From NCBI GenBank assembly GCA_009801085.1, contig VNWV01000002.1:3968001-4032000 (forward strand): a stretch of DNA of 64,000 nt, read 5' to 3'. Positions 1 to 10,486 of the stretch are shown here, in pieces. Position numbers and translations under genes: made by a program. Numbering within the stretch: position 1 is the first letter of the stretch; each line of letters starts with the position of its first letter. The stretch is from Lasiodiplodia sp. COLG20. Lineage: Eukaryota > Ascomycota > Dothideomycetes > Botryosphaeriales > Botryosphaeriaceae. A model generated the notes under the pieces. It searched no databases, was not told the origin of the DNA, and was given only the letters and a program-made list of their open reading frames with translations.

Positions 1-344
1 TTCTTTTAGCTTTTCGAGACACTATAATAATAAGTAATAGTTATAGAGCTTGCTACGGCTAAGTGCGAAAACGTAGTAGTAAAAGCTAGCGTCGCCAAGG
101 GCGTAAACTCGTATAAGTTGTTAGCAATCCTACCTTTTGATCTATCAAGCCTTGAACCGTGACACGTGCCAGTGGACGTGCCGGTGGATCGCGCCGGCCG
201 AGGAGATAAGAGAACCAGAGTAGAATATCATTACAGAATTAAGCACTCAGCCGTCCGACTGACTTGTGCATATGGGGTCATAATCCCTCTACCCTTCCCC
301 CCATCCCTCTCCCTCGCAGCTGTAAAGCATAGACATAAAAGTCT
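1..344. other. Intergenic, left edge
   Basis: No credible coding frame, RNA gene or repeat seen. The stretch lies downstream of the minus-strand gene that ends at 345. Confidence 0.5.
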
Positions 345-1358
345 CTAGATAAACATCATCCCACGCAGATCCGTAATCTCCGTTCGCATACGCTCGAGAT
401 CTGTGCGCAAACTAGCAGCATCTTTCCGCATGCCCTGGATATTACCCTGCAACGTCGAAGCGTACACCGCCAAATCCCTATGGGCCAACCTCTCGAGCTC
501 CTCCATCGAATAACCCTTCGGTTCGGTTGCCACCAATTGGTCACTCAACCCCTCGAGCGGGAACATCGCTGAGGGCCCCTGCAGCTTAGATGTGATGCTC
601 CAATCTACTTGCCCGAGATCGAGGCCACCGCTGAGGAGAGGCATCTGCACAGGGCCGCCAGCGTCAGCGGTTGGGGTAGCGCTGTTGCTGCCGCCGTTGT
701 TGACCCATCCCGCCGGCGTGGAAGACAACGGGGGGTGCTTCTTTTGCACTTGCGGTGTCTTGCTTGGCGTGAACCCTAAACCGTAACTAAACACGTTGCT
801 ATCAGAATCGTTAGAACTATCGGATGATGAGCCTGGCGCACGGTTTTGCGGTATGTGCGAATCATGAGAACGACACTTGTGCGCAGACCTTTTATGTCTT
901 TTGCTGCTGCGGCGTGACATTGTACTAAGATCCCCATAGAATGGCATAGCGACAGGCTCCATGGCGCTTGGTTGGACTTCTGTATCCCCGCACAATATTG
1001 AAGGTATGAACTGAGGCTGCGAAGGGGCCGCATTATGGGCGTTTATGGTTGTACTGCCTTGGCCTGTGTCGAAATTCTCTGGTGAAGAAGAGCCGGAGTC
1101 GCTTACGTCTGGCGACTGTGAACTGTGTCCTGTAAGGTGGTCAGCATGGAAAACGGAGAGGGATGTTGACCCTACAAAGCAAGGTACGTACGCCTTTTGT
1201 GGTCGGCCATATTTAAATGGAAAGAAGCTGTAGTAGAGATATGGAGCATTGGTGAATTCGGAGTTGACTGCAGGAATTGCGAAATCTTTATCTTTATAAT
1301 CGCGAGATTTTAATTGGTTGAATGATTGGAGTTTGGAAGCGATCCTCTCACGAACCAA
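345..1358 (-). CDS. Hypothetical protein, Ser/Pro-rich with C-terminal coiled coil (5' end unresolved)
   Basis: I do not recognise this protein. The open frame gives about 337 residues but opens on TTG, not ATG, and has no early in-frame ATG, so a first exon probably lies upstream; AG acceptors near 1360-1370 would fit, but I could not fix the donor. The N-terminal third has an aromatic, ordered-looking stretch (YLYYSFFPFKYGRP). The middle is Ser/Asn/Pro-rich with a basic patch (RRSSKRHKRSAHK), and the last 55 residues form a heptad-like helix. The overall shape (disordered with a terminal coiled coil) could suit a regulatory or DNA-associated protein, but nothing in the sequence proves a function. 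Confidence 0.55.
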   Translation of the reverse strand: MVRERIASKLQSFNQLKSRDYKDKDFAIPAVNSEFTNAPYLYYSFFPFKYGRPQKAYVPCFVGSTSLSVFHADHLTGHSSQSPDVSDSGSSSPENFDTGQGSTTINAHNAAPSQPQFIPSILCGDTEVQPSAMEPVAMPFYGDLSTMSRRSSKRHKRSAHKCRSHDSHIPQNRAPGSSSDSSNDSDSNVFSYGLGFTPSKTPQVQKKHPPLSSTPAGWVNNGGSNSATPTADAGGPVQMPLLSGGLDLGQVDWSITSKLQGPSAMFPLEGLSDQLVATEPKGYSMEELERLAHRDLAVYASTLQGNIQGMRKDAASLRTDLERMRTEITDLRGMMFI

Positions 1359-1761
1359 TCTACACTCGCGTATTTTTCACGAAGGGATGTGAATCCATTA
1401 CCAGTTGATAATTTATTTCATTGCTCCGGTACTCGGAGGCAATAAGCGAGAGAATGTCGCAGACCATCCAATGAAACCGAACGCCATCTTAAAATAGTAA
1501 CGGATAATCCAGATATTGTATACATTTCAGCTACCCATGATCGCCATATAGCTCTCCTTGTTGGCATCTCGTGATGAGACGTACATGTTGTGACCCAACA
1601 ACGAAGTTAGGTTTGTTGGGCTTGGTCCGCTCGCATGCGATCTCGCCGAGCACGTCTCCTGGATCTATACCTTCTCCGTGCCTTCTCCGTAGCAGTAGGT
1701 CGAGGCGGGGGCGTCGTCCGTATCTGTATGCGCGAAATAAGCTTCCAAATCAACCGTCGAT
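1359..1761. other. Intergenic between two minus-strand genes
   Basis: Holds the 3' end of the gene at 1762-2902 and probably the missing first exon of the gene at 345-1358. No repeat or RNA seen. Confidence 0.4.
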
Positions 1762-2902
1762 TTAGTCGCCCGGACTTCTGGCGCTCCAGTTATCACGAAT
1801 GCGATATTGCTAGATTTATTTCTGAGAAAAGAAAATAGTGCTCGACCCACTTACCCAGTTTTCAATCTTCTTGTTTGTCCAGCGCGCATCCACCTCCTCT
1901 TCCTCATCATATTCCTCGTACCCATCATCCTCCTCTTCTTCTTCACCCACCTCGCCATCCTCATACTCATCATCCTCGAACCCCTCATCCTCATACCCTT
2001 TCTTCTCTGTAACAACCTCCTCCTCTTCAACCCCCTTCGCAATAACTTCATCAAATATCCCCCCGGCCCTCTCCCCAGCCCTCAACCTCTCCTGCACCCT
2101 CTGCATCCTCTCCTGCAGCAATGCCCTCTCCCCGTCCCCGAACCCCACCACCATCGCCTTATACATCAGATACGTAAACCGGGCCAGATCCTCATGCTCC
2201 ATCTGCATGAAGTGCTTCAGCCGCATCTCTCCCCCCGCCTCCTCCTCCTCTTCCTCCTGCTCTGCGGCCTTCGCCGCCGCTGCGGCCACCCTCGCCCTCT
2301 CCTCATCCTCGACCCTCCTCCTCCCCCTCTCCAGCTGCTTCTCCAACTCATCATCGTCGTGCCGCGCCTTGACCGGCGACTCGAACGGCGGCTCCAGCGC
2401 CAGCTGCTGCGCACGCGCCTGCTGCGCCTGCCCCTGTCCTCCTCCTCCTGCTATTCCCCCGGACGACGAAGTAAACAGCGGCAACGGCAGCGGCGGCGGG
2501 ACGAGGTTCAGGAGAGGAGGAGGGGCGGACGTGGGCAGCGCGCAGCCGGGGGGAGTCTTGGTGGCGGCGGCGGCAGCAGCGAGGGCGGCGGCGGAGCGGA
2601 CGGCGCCGTTGGGCACGGCGGTTTCACGGAGCTTCTTGGAGGCGGTTGCGACGGAGGAGGCGCGGAGGGTGGTGGATTCGGGGATGCTCGGGTCAGGGGG
2701 GACGAAGGCTGCGGAGGTGGTGGAGGCGGGGTTGGGTTGCTGGTGGTGGTGGTCGAAGAAGGCGGCCGAGGCCGTGCCTGTTTGGGCTCGTGTGAGCGTC
2801 ATCGTTCGCTGCGGAGCGATAGGGATGAGGGACGGAGGAGGAAGAGGAGGGGCGTGGGAAAAGAGATATTGCGGGGTGGGACTCACGCTTGCGTTGTGAC
2901 AT
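1762..2902 (-). CDS. Hypothetical low-complexity protein, Ala/Pro-rich then highly acidic
   Basis: Function not recognised. Best model: exon 1 2902-2887 (MSQRK...), a 109-nt intron 2886-2778 (gtgagt...cag), a long exon 2777-1855, then a possible 45-nt intron 1854-1810 and a last exon ending at 1762. Without the last intron the frame stops at 1816; the C terminus is therefore uncertain. An in-frame ATG near 2803 is an alternative start. The product has a Pro/Ala-rich N half, an arginine-rich helix (EKQLERGRRRVEDEERAR), an ordered segment around KHFMQMEHEDLARFTYLMYK, and a C-terminal run of about 60 mostly Glu/Asp residues. The acidic tail and central helix suggest a nuclear or chromatin-associated role, but this is only inference. 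Confidence 0.55.
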
Positions 2903-3539
2903 CTTCTCTGTCTTCCGAGTCTGGCGCGGCGTGGTGCGGAAGTGTTGGGCTGTCGTTGCGATAAGGAGATGGAGGAGCTGGGTAGCTTAATCGCGGAGCT
3001 GACAGCTTCGCGATGCGCGGCGGCGGGGAGGGAGTTGGTGGGGGATACGCGTGGTGGTGTTCTCCGGGCCGATAGCTGGAGCGAAAACTGTGGCAGAAAG
3101 ACCGATGTTGGGGACGATAAACCGGCGGGCGGAACGGGACGAAGTGGTACGGTTGGTGTGGAGGTGGATGACGCGCCGTCCCTGCGCTGTCGCGTGGTCG
3201 CCTGGGGCCCGAGCCATGCTTGCGCCGATCCCCGCCCACTTCGGCCTGCCACCACCGAACCACCGGTACGAGTACGAAGTGTCAAAAACAACCTGCGCAG
3301 ACCGAGTACGGTGGAAACCGCGGGAATTTCGTTGAATGGTATGTATATTTCATTCGTGATTGTATTTACTTTTCGTATAATGTACCGAAGTGATGTTGGC
3401 AAACTCCTGCCTTGAATCCTGAAAGCCTTGCCGGGTATGAGATTCCAACCAACGCCGCCCAATGTCCTTTCCTTCCCTTAAAATCAAACGAAGAGTTTTC
3501 CTAAGACTCAATACGTTACGTAGCTACAGAGCACCTGCA
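2903..3539. other. Intergenic, upstream of the acidic-protein gene
   Basis: Between the start of the minus-strand gene at 2902 and the stop of the next minus-strand gene at 3540. The open frames here are long only because the DNA is GC-rich; none shows domain-like content. Confidence 0.45.
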
Positions 3540-5228
3540 TTACCACATACTGCTCTGTTTCTTCGCCAATTTTCCTTTCTTGCTTTCATCACTCGAGCTT
3601 CTCAGACCGAAGAAACTCTTCTTCGGCTGCTTCAACTTCTTGCCCTCATCGGGCCTAATCTCTCCACCGCCGCCAAAATATGCACTCTGGCTGACTGCCG
3701 GCCGATGCCAACTACCGGACGGCTGGGGTCTTGGCTGCGGTGGGCGCTGTTGTGGGCGCGGCATCATTGGAGGTGGGGGTGTCGGACGGGCCTGTTGCGC
3801 GACAAACAAGCCGTTTGACAGCCGATTCGGCTGTGGCCCGCGTTGTGGAGCCGGAGTGGGTCTCGAGGGCCCGGGCTGCCGCTGGTAGGGACCGAGCATG
3901 CCGTGGACGGAGTGCCGCTGCTGGGGCAGGAGATTCTCCTGCGTTCCGTATTTGCGACGCAGGCGCTCCGTCTCTTTGTCGACCTCGGCTGCCTTCTTGC
4001 GTCGCTGCTTATCCTCCGCTTCGACGATCCTGCGGAGTCGCCGCTGCTCAGCTTCTTCTTGTCGCTCCTTTTCACGTTGTCTGGCCTCTTGCGCGCGGCG
4101 CTGCTCGCGGGCTTCTGCTGCCTGGGCGAGCTTCATGCGTGATTTTTCGGCATCGATTTCCCACTGCGCCCGAGGGTCCAGTTGTGGTCGGGGTTCTTCT
4201 TGTCTCTGGTACGAGTTGGTCTGGAGCGGAGGGAGGGACTGGCGTTGGGCATCTGCACGCGAGGGCTGAGCTGGTCTCAGATTCGCGGCAGGTCCAGGCG
4301 GAGGAGCGCTTTGGGCGGGGGCAGGCAGAGCACCAGAGGCCATCAGGGACTGATTCAGAGGCAACGACTTTTTTCTTCCGAGAAGACCGCCCGTGCTCCT
4401 CCTAATTGCCGCATCCCCGACGTTGAAAGTCTCGTTGATCTGGCCGAAATAGAGGGCCTTGATTGTCGATGCTGCAAGAAGAACCACAATCTCAAGACCC
4501 TTGGGATCCTCCATCTCGACCCGAAAGAGGTTGGATTGGTAGATGGTGACTTCGTGAAGGGCACGGAACAAAGCGACAGCAATATCCGGCTCCTTTGCCT
4601 TCTTCTTCTTTTTCGCTGGGTCCGTCGACTTGCCGGTCATGAAGCAGGAGAGATCCTTGGACAGCTTGCCTTCTCTCCTCCACACAAAATTGATCTTAGG
4701 GGTCGTAATGTCGGCGGCTGGATCGTTCAGCGATCGATCTAATGTGGAAGCACTGGGCAAGCGGAATGTGTTCTGCGGCATGCTGAACTCGTAGCTCGCG
4801 GTGCCACCCCATGACCCGCTCTTCTGCCTCACGACGACCTGTTGATCAGGGTCGTACAGATGTATGGTGAACTCGGTAGGCAGCACTGGCTGAGGAGGGG
4901 GGGCGACACCGCCATTCTTTCTGATCTCCTCCTGTGAGAGGGTGGGATATGTCCATTCAGGCTTGATGTAGACCTCGCCATAGAGGATTTCCGGGTTGAA
5001 TGCATCGAACAGGCCGGCGGCATAGACGTTCTTGCCCTCTGGCAGGGAGGGATCCGGGTGTTTCAAGGTATAGGTGGGCTCCGGCTCGGAGCCATGCTGT
5101 GCGAAGTAGTATGCCTCGTCGTGCTTGACAGTAGGCGAGGGCTTTAGAAAGAATGCTTATCGATTGGTTAGCATTCCGCTCATAGCGCGTGGCGGCAGGT
5201 ACGTACTGGGGAGGTTTTCGTCAAGCAT
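3540..5228 (-). CDS. Conserved fungal protein with basic coiled coil and Pro/Gln-rich tail
   Basis: Two exons: 5228-5207 (22 nt, start MLDENLP) and 5155-3540, joined across a 51-nt intron (gtacgt...aag); 545 residues. The short first exon is needed to give the N terminus, because the main frame has no ATG there. Residues 1-240 look like an ordered, beta-rich domain (aromatic and Pro-rich, with YGEVYIKPEWTYP and FTIHLYDPDQQVVVRQK), followed by a hydrophobic helix-forming block (GLEIVVLLAASTIKALYFG). About residues 320-410 form a long Arg/Glu/Lys helix, and the tail is Pro/Gln/Arg-rich and ends in Ser/Lys. It has the look of a family conserved across filamentous ascomycetes, but I cannot assign a function. 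It could be a scaffold or membrane-peripheral protein. Confidence 0.8.
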
Positions 5229-6391
5229 TGCGTCATGCTACGCCGTCAGTGACGGACGACAGATGCAAAGTGGATGAGATGTGACGGAGAATGGGACGAA
5301 AGAGTGCAGCTGAAGTCAAGCCGGGGCGCCGTGCATTATGGGCGAGTCGAAGGCACGGTGCGCGTCGCGTGAGGCTGTGAGGGTGCAAGGAGTGGCCGGG
5401 TGCAGGCTTAGTGATGACGCGCGCCCCTCGTTCGCTTGATTGAGATCCGCGACCAACCGCTACCTCGACCAACGCAGGAATAGAAACCAGCCCAGCCACG
5501 CGTCGCCTCGCCCGCTGTGGGCCCTATATCTTCGCGTGTGCTCTCGTCAGAAGCGCGCATCATCGACACCGCGGCATTTTCAGCTTTCGTCCACGGAGCC
5601 AAGGACGGAGAATGAGGGGAAAAACGACTCGCAGGTCTGCCTCGCTGCGCCCAGCGCCTCGCACGGTGGAGCCTAGGTACGCATTCTGGCACAGCCCCAG
5701 TGAACACCAAGCCTTGCCGGCCCGTCTCACAGCCCCCGGCCCCCAATCAGACGCAGCCGTAGAAGACTCTGAAACGTCCATCGGGCCACCGGCCAAGAAG
5801 CACGCAAAAACTCTGCCAACAGCGCTGCGCAACTGCTCCACCGCCACCCGGCGTTAAGGATCGCCGAGCGGCCGCTTTGTCTGCTCTCGGTCCGGCCGAT
5901 CTGGGGAACCTTAATCAGCTCGTGACGACGACTGCGTTCAGTAGAAGATTCTCCCTCTGGCCAACTCTACACTACGGGCACACTGGGTTGCAGAAGAATC
6001 CACCCTTCCAAGTCATATGAAAGACACGCCTGGGCGGTTGAAGCAAGCGTCCGCGTGCAGATACAGGATTTATCCCCGCATACAAGCACAAAGACATCCA
6101 ATGCCAACCAAGTAAGGTACAGTATCTTTGATGCGACAGGTCAAACCCGCCGTGCATGCATCGGCAGCTCACCGTCCAGTCCTACGCCTGCGAGCTGCGC
6201 GCCCGCCGGTTTTATGTAACAATCATGCGCGATAGGGCGGGGCTGCCGACGCGATCGGGTCGTCTCTCACACCCCGCCCGGCCATTCACAATATAATCCA
6301 TGTCGTAGCACGTTGAGACGTCCCGTCCAGCGCTAATCTGCGGCCTATTCCTGTCTACCATTCCTCTTTCGGCCCAGCTGCGCTGTCCACC
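5229..6391. other. Intergenic, divergent promoters
   Basis: Lies between the minus-strand gene starting at 5228 and the dioxygenase starting at 6392, so it carries both promoters. A TATA-like run (acaatataatcc) sits about 100 bp before the dioxygenase start. No further gene is supported. Confidence 0.5.
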
Positions 6392-7484
6392 ATGCAACCT
6401 CCCGTCCCTTCCGTACAGCGCATTCCCTACTCGGCACCGCGGGCCGATTTCATCTCAGCCCTGGAGAAGGATGGCTGTGTAATCGTCCAAAACTTCACCA
6501 ATCCAGATGTTTTGGCCCAAGCCAAGCGGGAAGTCCAGCCATTTCTTGATGCGGAAGATAAAGGAACCGAGGTTGGAGGTGGGTGCCAGAATCCTGATGT
6601 CGTGCATTAGCTTCGCTGACATCCTGTCAAGCCTTGGAAGGGAAGACCAAGACTTGCACCCGTCTGATCGGTAGGAGCCCGACGGTGCGGGAGAAATTCT
6701 TCGCCGACCCCTTGTACCAGGTAAGCTTTCATTTACTTTTCTTCGAAGTCACTCTTGGTCGGCCATGACTCCGCCAAGGCCTGCATTGTCATGTTTCTCA
6801 GCAGCCAACTGTGCTTCTCAAATAGGACCTGGTGGAACACTTTCTCACCCTGGAAACGCGTTGCTGGTATGGAAATGAGCCCTCCATCAACGTATCTAAG
6901 CCGCTTCTCTCCATCGCTATCACGATGGATATCCAGCCTGGAACCCCCGCTCAGCGGCTGCACCGCGACGACAAGAACCACCATGCCCGCCACGCTCCCG
7001 TCCATACCTACCACCCAAACCGTGATATGCTCCTTGGTCTCTTTGTCCCGGGGTGCGACACCTACCGTGAAAATGGCGCAACGAGAGTTGTCCCTGGAAG
7101 CCACCTTTGGGGAGACGAACAGCCTGATTTTGGCCCTGATGGTACCAAAGGTGTCGTGGACGCTTGCCTAAACGTGGGCGAGGCTTTCATTATGCTTGGT
7201 AGCTTGTATCATGGCGGCGGGCAGTACAGTCAAAGGGATAGCAGCAGAACCATGCATATCATGTTCTGCTGCTCAGGAGTGTACAGGCAGGAGGTTTGTC
7301 CAGCGCCCCTGCAGTCGATTGTGTTGAAATTTGCTAATTATACTAGGAAATCTCGTTTTTGTCATACCCTATTGAAGACGTGAAGACTTATCCACAGGTG
7401 GTCAAAGATCGTCTGGGCTGGAAGCAGTCTGAACCGAACCTGGGATGGGTAGACCTGCAGTCTCCAGAGTACCTTCTGAAATAG
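6392..7484 (+). CDS. Phytanoyl-CoA dioxygenase (PhyH) family Fe(II)/2-oxoglutarate oxygenase
   Basis: Four exons 6392-6578, 6632-6720, 6826-7293 and 7347-7484 close in frame to 293 residues, the usual PhyH length. The family hydroxylates small or lipid-like molecules using Fe(II), 2-oxoglutarate and O2. Visible ligands: the HxD motif in QRLHRDD (about H138, D140), the typical NGATRVVPGSH block (about 175-185), and the distal His in LYHGGG (about H221) with an Arg about 12 residues later (R233) for the 2-oxoglutarate carboxylate. No signal peptide or peroxisomal C-terminal SKL is seen (it ends EYLLK), so a cytosolic secondary-metabolism-type oxygenase is more likely than peroxisomal phytanic acid oxidation. 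No biosynthetic cluster surrounds it, so the substrate is unknown. Confidence 0.9.
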
Positions 7485-8046
7485 AGTGAAGCATGACTTC
7501 ACATCTCTTAAATTCGACGAGATTTCATCTGCCTTTACACAGTTATTGCAGCTTAAGGCTATCGCGAAGAAAAACAAGGCCTTGGAATATCAGGTAAGCA
7601 CAGCCCCCAATCAGTAATGCTTCCACCTTGTTTGTGAGAAACAATTTGTCTTATGTGGGTAGTTGGAGCTATCATCCGGATGCAAATGTGGAATCAATAT
7701 TACATTCACGTCCGAATGAGAGCCTCAAATGGCCATGATATGAGCACAATATAATTTCACGCCAGTTTTCGGCTTCAAACCCCCTCTGTACTATTTGCAG
7801 CATCACAGTGAGTCAAATAAACTTTTACTTCATATTCCGCGACTGCCGCTATGTATCTCCTTTCTTACGCAAACAGTGAAACCAAGCATCTGGGAGTAGG
7901 TAGTAGATCAAACTGATTGGTACCTACAGGAATAATGTCGCCCACATCTACTCACTTATAAAAACCGGCCTCGTCCCTATAGTCAGACCTGCTCCTCCAC
8001 GTCCATACACATAGCGCCGCTCAGACGACTGACGGTATCCGCTACA
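7485..8046. other. Intergenic, contains a decayed MITE-like copy
   Basis: AT-richer stretch between the dioxygenase and the first F-box-like gene. It holds the palindromic element described at 7648-7745; nothing else is supported. Confidence 0.5.
7648..7745. mobile_element. Decayed palindromic MITE-like element (copy 1)
   Basis: The left arm (about 7651-7690, core gtgggtagttggagct) is about 34/39 identical to the left arm of the intact copy at 20150-20304, with mainly transition differences. The right arm (about 7702-7742) is a diverged inverted version with a matching acatt...cgtccg core. Non-autonomous, no coding capacity. Confidence 0.6.
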
Positions 8047-9066
8047 ATGCCTCGCTCGAAGGGTAAATCTGGCCCCAAAGCTCCAGCCCAACCTCCGGTG
8101 CCGCCCTCAGAGCATCTCTCTGGACTCAATGCACGCATGAACCAGTCCAAGAGCACCAGGAACTCGAGCTTTGTTACTCGCAAGGTTATCCAGCTCCGCA
8201 AAGCCGTCTTCCCATTCATGGAGCTTCCACCAGAACTGCGCAACTGCGTATACGAGTTCCTCATTGAAGATATGTGCACTGTCGAAGCTGATCTAGTCAA
8301 TGATGTTGCATACCTCACTGGAATCGACCACTTCCACGGGACGTATGGCTACCCTAGAGAAATTTCATCTCAGTTCCCAATCCTACTGAAGGTCGGAGCA
8401 TTAAGGGCCAGCATACGCGGCTGCCATCTTAATGAAGTTTCGCGCACCATCAGGCGGGAATTTCTTTCCATGCTATGGAGCCGCACGCACCTTCGCTACT
8501 GTTGCTGCTTCCGTACGAGGGCTAATAAGCCGCGTACCATTAGCCTCGACCTTTTGCGTGGTAATTTAACCTACGTTTTGTGGGACATGAGCATAGTGTG
8601 CGGTGATCGAGAAGATAGGGACATGAACATAATGTGCCGTGATCGAGAAGATAGGGCCATGAGATTGGTCGAGTTTTTGAAAATAGTCGACTTCAGAGGC
8701 ACAATCAAACTGCAAGGAGACCAAGCACGGATTGAGAATCTCAGGGAAGCTTTGGAGGGTATTGCTGTCGCTGATGATACCAAGAAAGCCCAGCGGATCG
8801 CTCTGCAAAAGGTCGAAGAAATCGACGAGCCTGACAGAATTGTGGCGTTGGAGAGAAGACGTTGTGAGTTTAGAATACAGTGTTGATGTATCGTAACATG
8901 AGCTAACAAGTTCGCAGGGAGTAACGGACTTTTTGACTACTGCAAACAGCTGTCATACGCCCACCTACCTTTACCAACCCATCCGGATGCTTCCGTCACT
9001 GAAAAAGTCAACATCACATTTGATATTGATCTTCGGAAGTCTCGACATGAAGATGCTACGACTTGA
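8047..9066 (+). CDS. F-box-like protein, paralogue 1
   Basis: Two exons, 8047-8863 and 8918-9066, joined by a 54-nt intron (gtgagt...cag) placed inside a Trp codon; about 321 residues. After a basic, disordered N terminus comes an F-box-like helix (FMELPPELRNCVYEFLIED, about residues 58-76), the signature of many fungal F-box-like proteins. A conserved block VSRTIRREFLSMLW follows. The gene at 12694-13488 shares both blocks and the intron near the 3' end, so they are paralogues. A 36-bp in-frame tandem duplication (8584-8655) repeats twelve residues with a DREDR core. Fungal F-box-like proteins often recruit substrates to SCF ubiquitin ligases, but here this is only inferred, and the family is highly variable. 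Confidence 0.8.
8584..8655 (+). repeat. 36-bp in-frame tandem duplication in F-box-like paralogue 1
   Basis: Units 8584-8619 and 8620-8655 differ at only a few bases and encode 12 residues each (DMSIVCGDREDR, then DMNIMCRDREDR). High identity suggests a recent duplication. Confidence 0.9.
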
Positions 9067-10486
9067 ACCGCCTTCGATAGCAATGGGCATTGCTTTCAAT
9101 ACTTGCGCAATTATGGGATCGTGAGCCAGGATCCAATGAGAGAAAAGAAACGGTACTTGTTCAAATTGGAATGTATTCAATCTGAAACCTCTGTTGACCA
9201 GATCACAGGAACAACCTTCCCGCCTGACGTTACCTTCGGAACAGGAGCGATGGCCAGGCCAAAGAATTGAGACGGATTTTTGCCCACAACGAAGAATCAA
9301 GGGGCTACTATGTATGTAAAGAGGAGCAATGAAAGCTGATGAGTGAACAAGCCGAGCGAAACTTCATGTCATGATTTCATTCTGATTCGCAACAAGTCTA
9401 ACAAGGCAGATGTTTCTGTTTCTAATTATCTGTTCGAAAGAAGAGCAGTTGAAGCATTGCGTCAGACATATACAGACCCCATTCCTGCTGAGACTGAACT
9501 TCAGTGCGGTGCGGTACTTTTTTCAAGTTCGATACATTCCTATGCATGTATATGCTCAAAAATTTGAACAGGGCCTCTACCTGTCATTTGGATGGATAAC
9601 CGTTGTTTCAAACACGCCGAATTCAACGGTAAATGGATCCATGGGACTGTGTGTGGACCCCGGGGAAACCTCACCCATCCAATGCCGACACTTCTATCCT
9701 CCCTGAAAAACCCCGGATCTGGTACCCGGATCCGTTAGGCTGCAGCTGGGGCAGACGGCTCGGTACTTGTGTGTGCCGAGCACGCCGAACGTCAGCCACA
9801 ACCCGAATACCAAAGCAAAAAGACTGGCTCTTTCGTTGTCAGGGGCAAGATAACTGCGCTCGGTCCCTGCGCTACGAGGCTGCTCCGAGGACACTATCAT
9901 CGGGACCCTCGTCCCGGGGGCCAAGCTAAACTCTTACGTGCACTAGTCTCCCCAGATTTCTGTACCGACGGCGCTCCGGTAAGCGAGAGCTGAGATGGCG
10001 GAGCGCGTTCCCCGCCCACTACCTTTGCACGGAATCGGACGTTGCTCCGGTGGTCCAATAGGCGCGAACGTGTCACAGATCTGGTTGGACGCCCCTAGGC
10101 AAAGGCTGTCGATCTGGCATGCATTTTTATGCCCACCTTCGGCAAGCGGCATAGATATCGTTAGCCCGTGGCGGAAATAAATCCACCCGCTCGGCACGCA
10201 CTGCACCAAGCATGTTTTGTTTTGCGTTAGAGCTGTTCCATGCGGAAGTGGATTGCCATGTGGCTGCGTCGTCATGATAAGGGACCCTGACTCCTGCGTA
10301 ATTCTTGCACGTTGCTGAACTTTATTCGCACTTATTGTCTCGGCCATTCCGTCGGGGGTATGCTCTCATTTCCCCGTTAACTTTCCTTTTGCCTCTTCGT
10401 TCCCTATATGTTGCGTGCCACTCTCTTACCATATTTCTCGCTGTTCAGCTCTTTGAGGTTGCGCGAATCGTGTGCGCGCCCTGACC
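9067..10486. other. Intergenic, no supported gene
   Basis: About 1.4 kb upstream of the rhodopsin-family gene. Several frames of 75-135 codons occur on both strands but lack domain-like composition, plausible starts or splice structure. The most tempting, 9343-9567 (+), contains LFERRAVEALRQTYTDP but cannot be extended. Confidence 0.45.

Noticed and set aside
1807..2964. 385- and 353-codon plus-strand frames over the acidic-protein gene
   Set aside because: Low-complexity Leu/Ser/Pro runs generated by the GAG-rich coding strand opposite.
8970..8995. catccgga-like match to the MITE arm
   Set aside because: An 8-9 bp coincidence inside the second exon of an F-box-like gene; no surrounding similarity.
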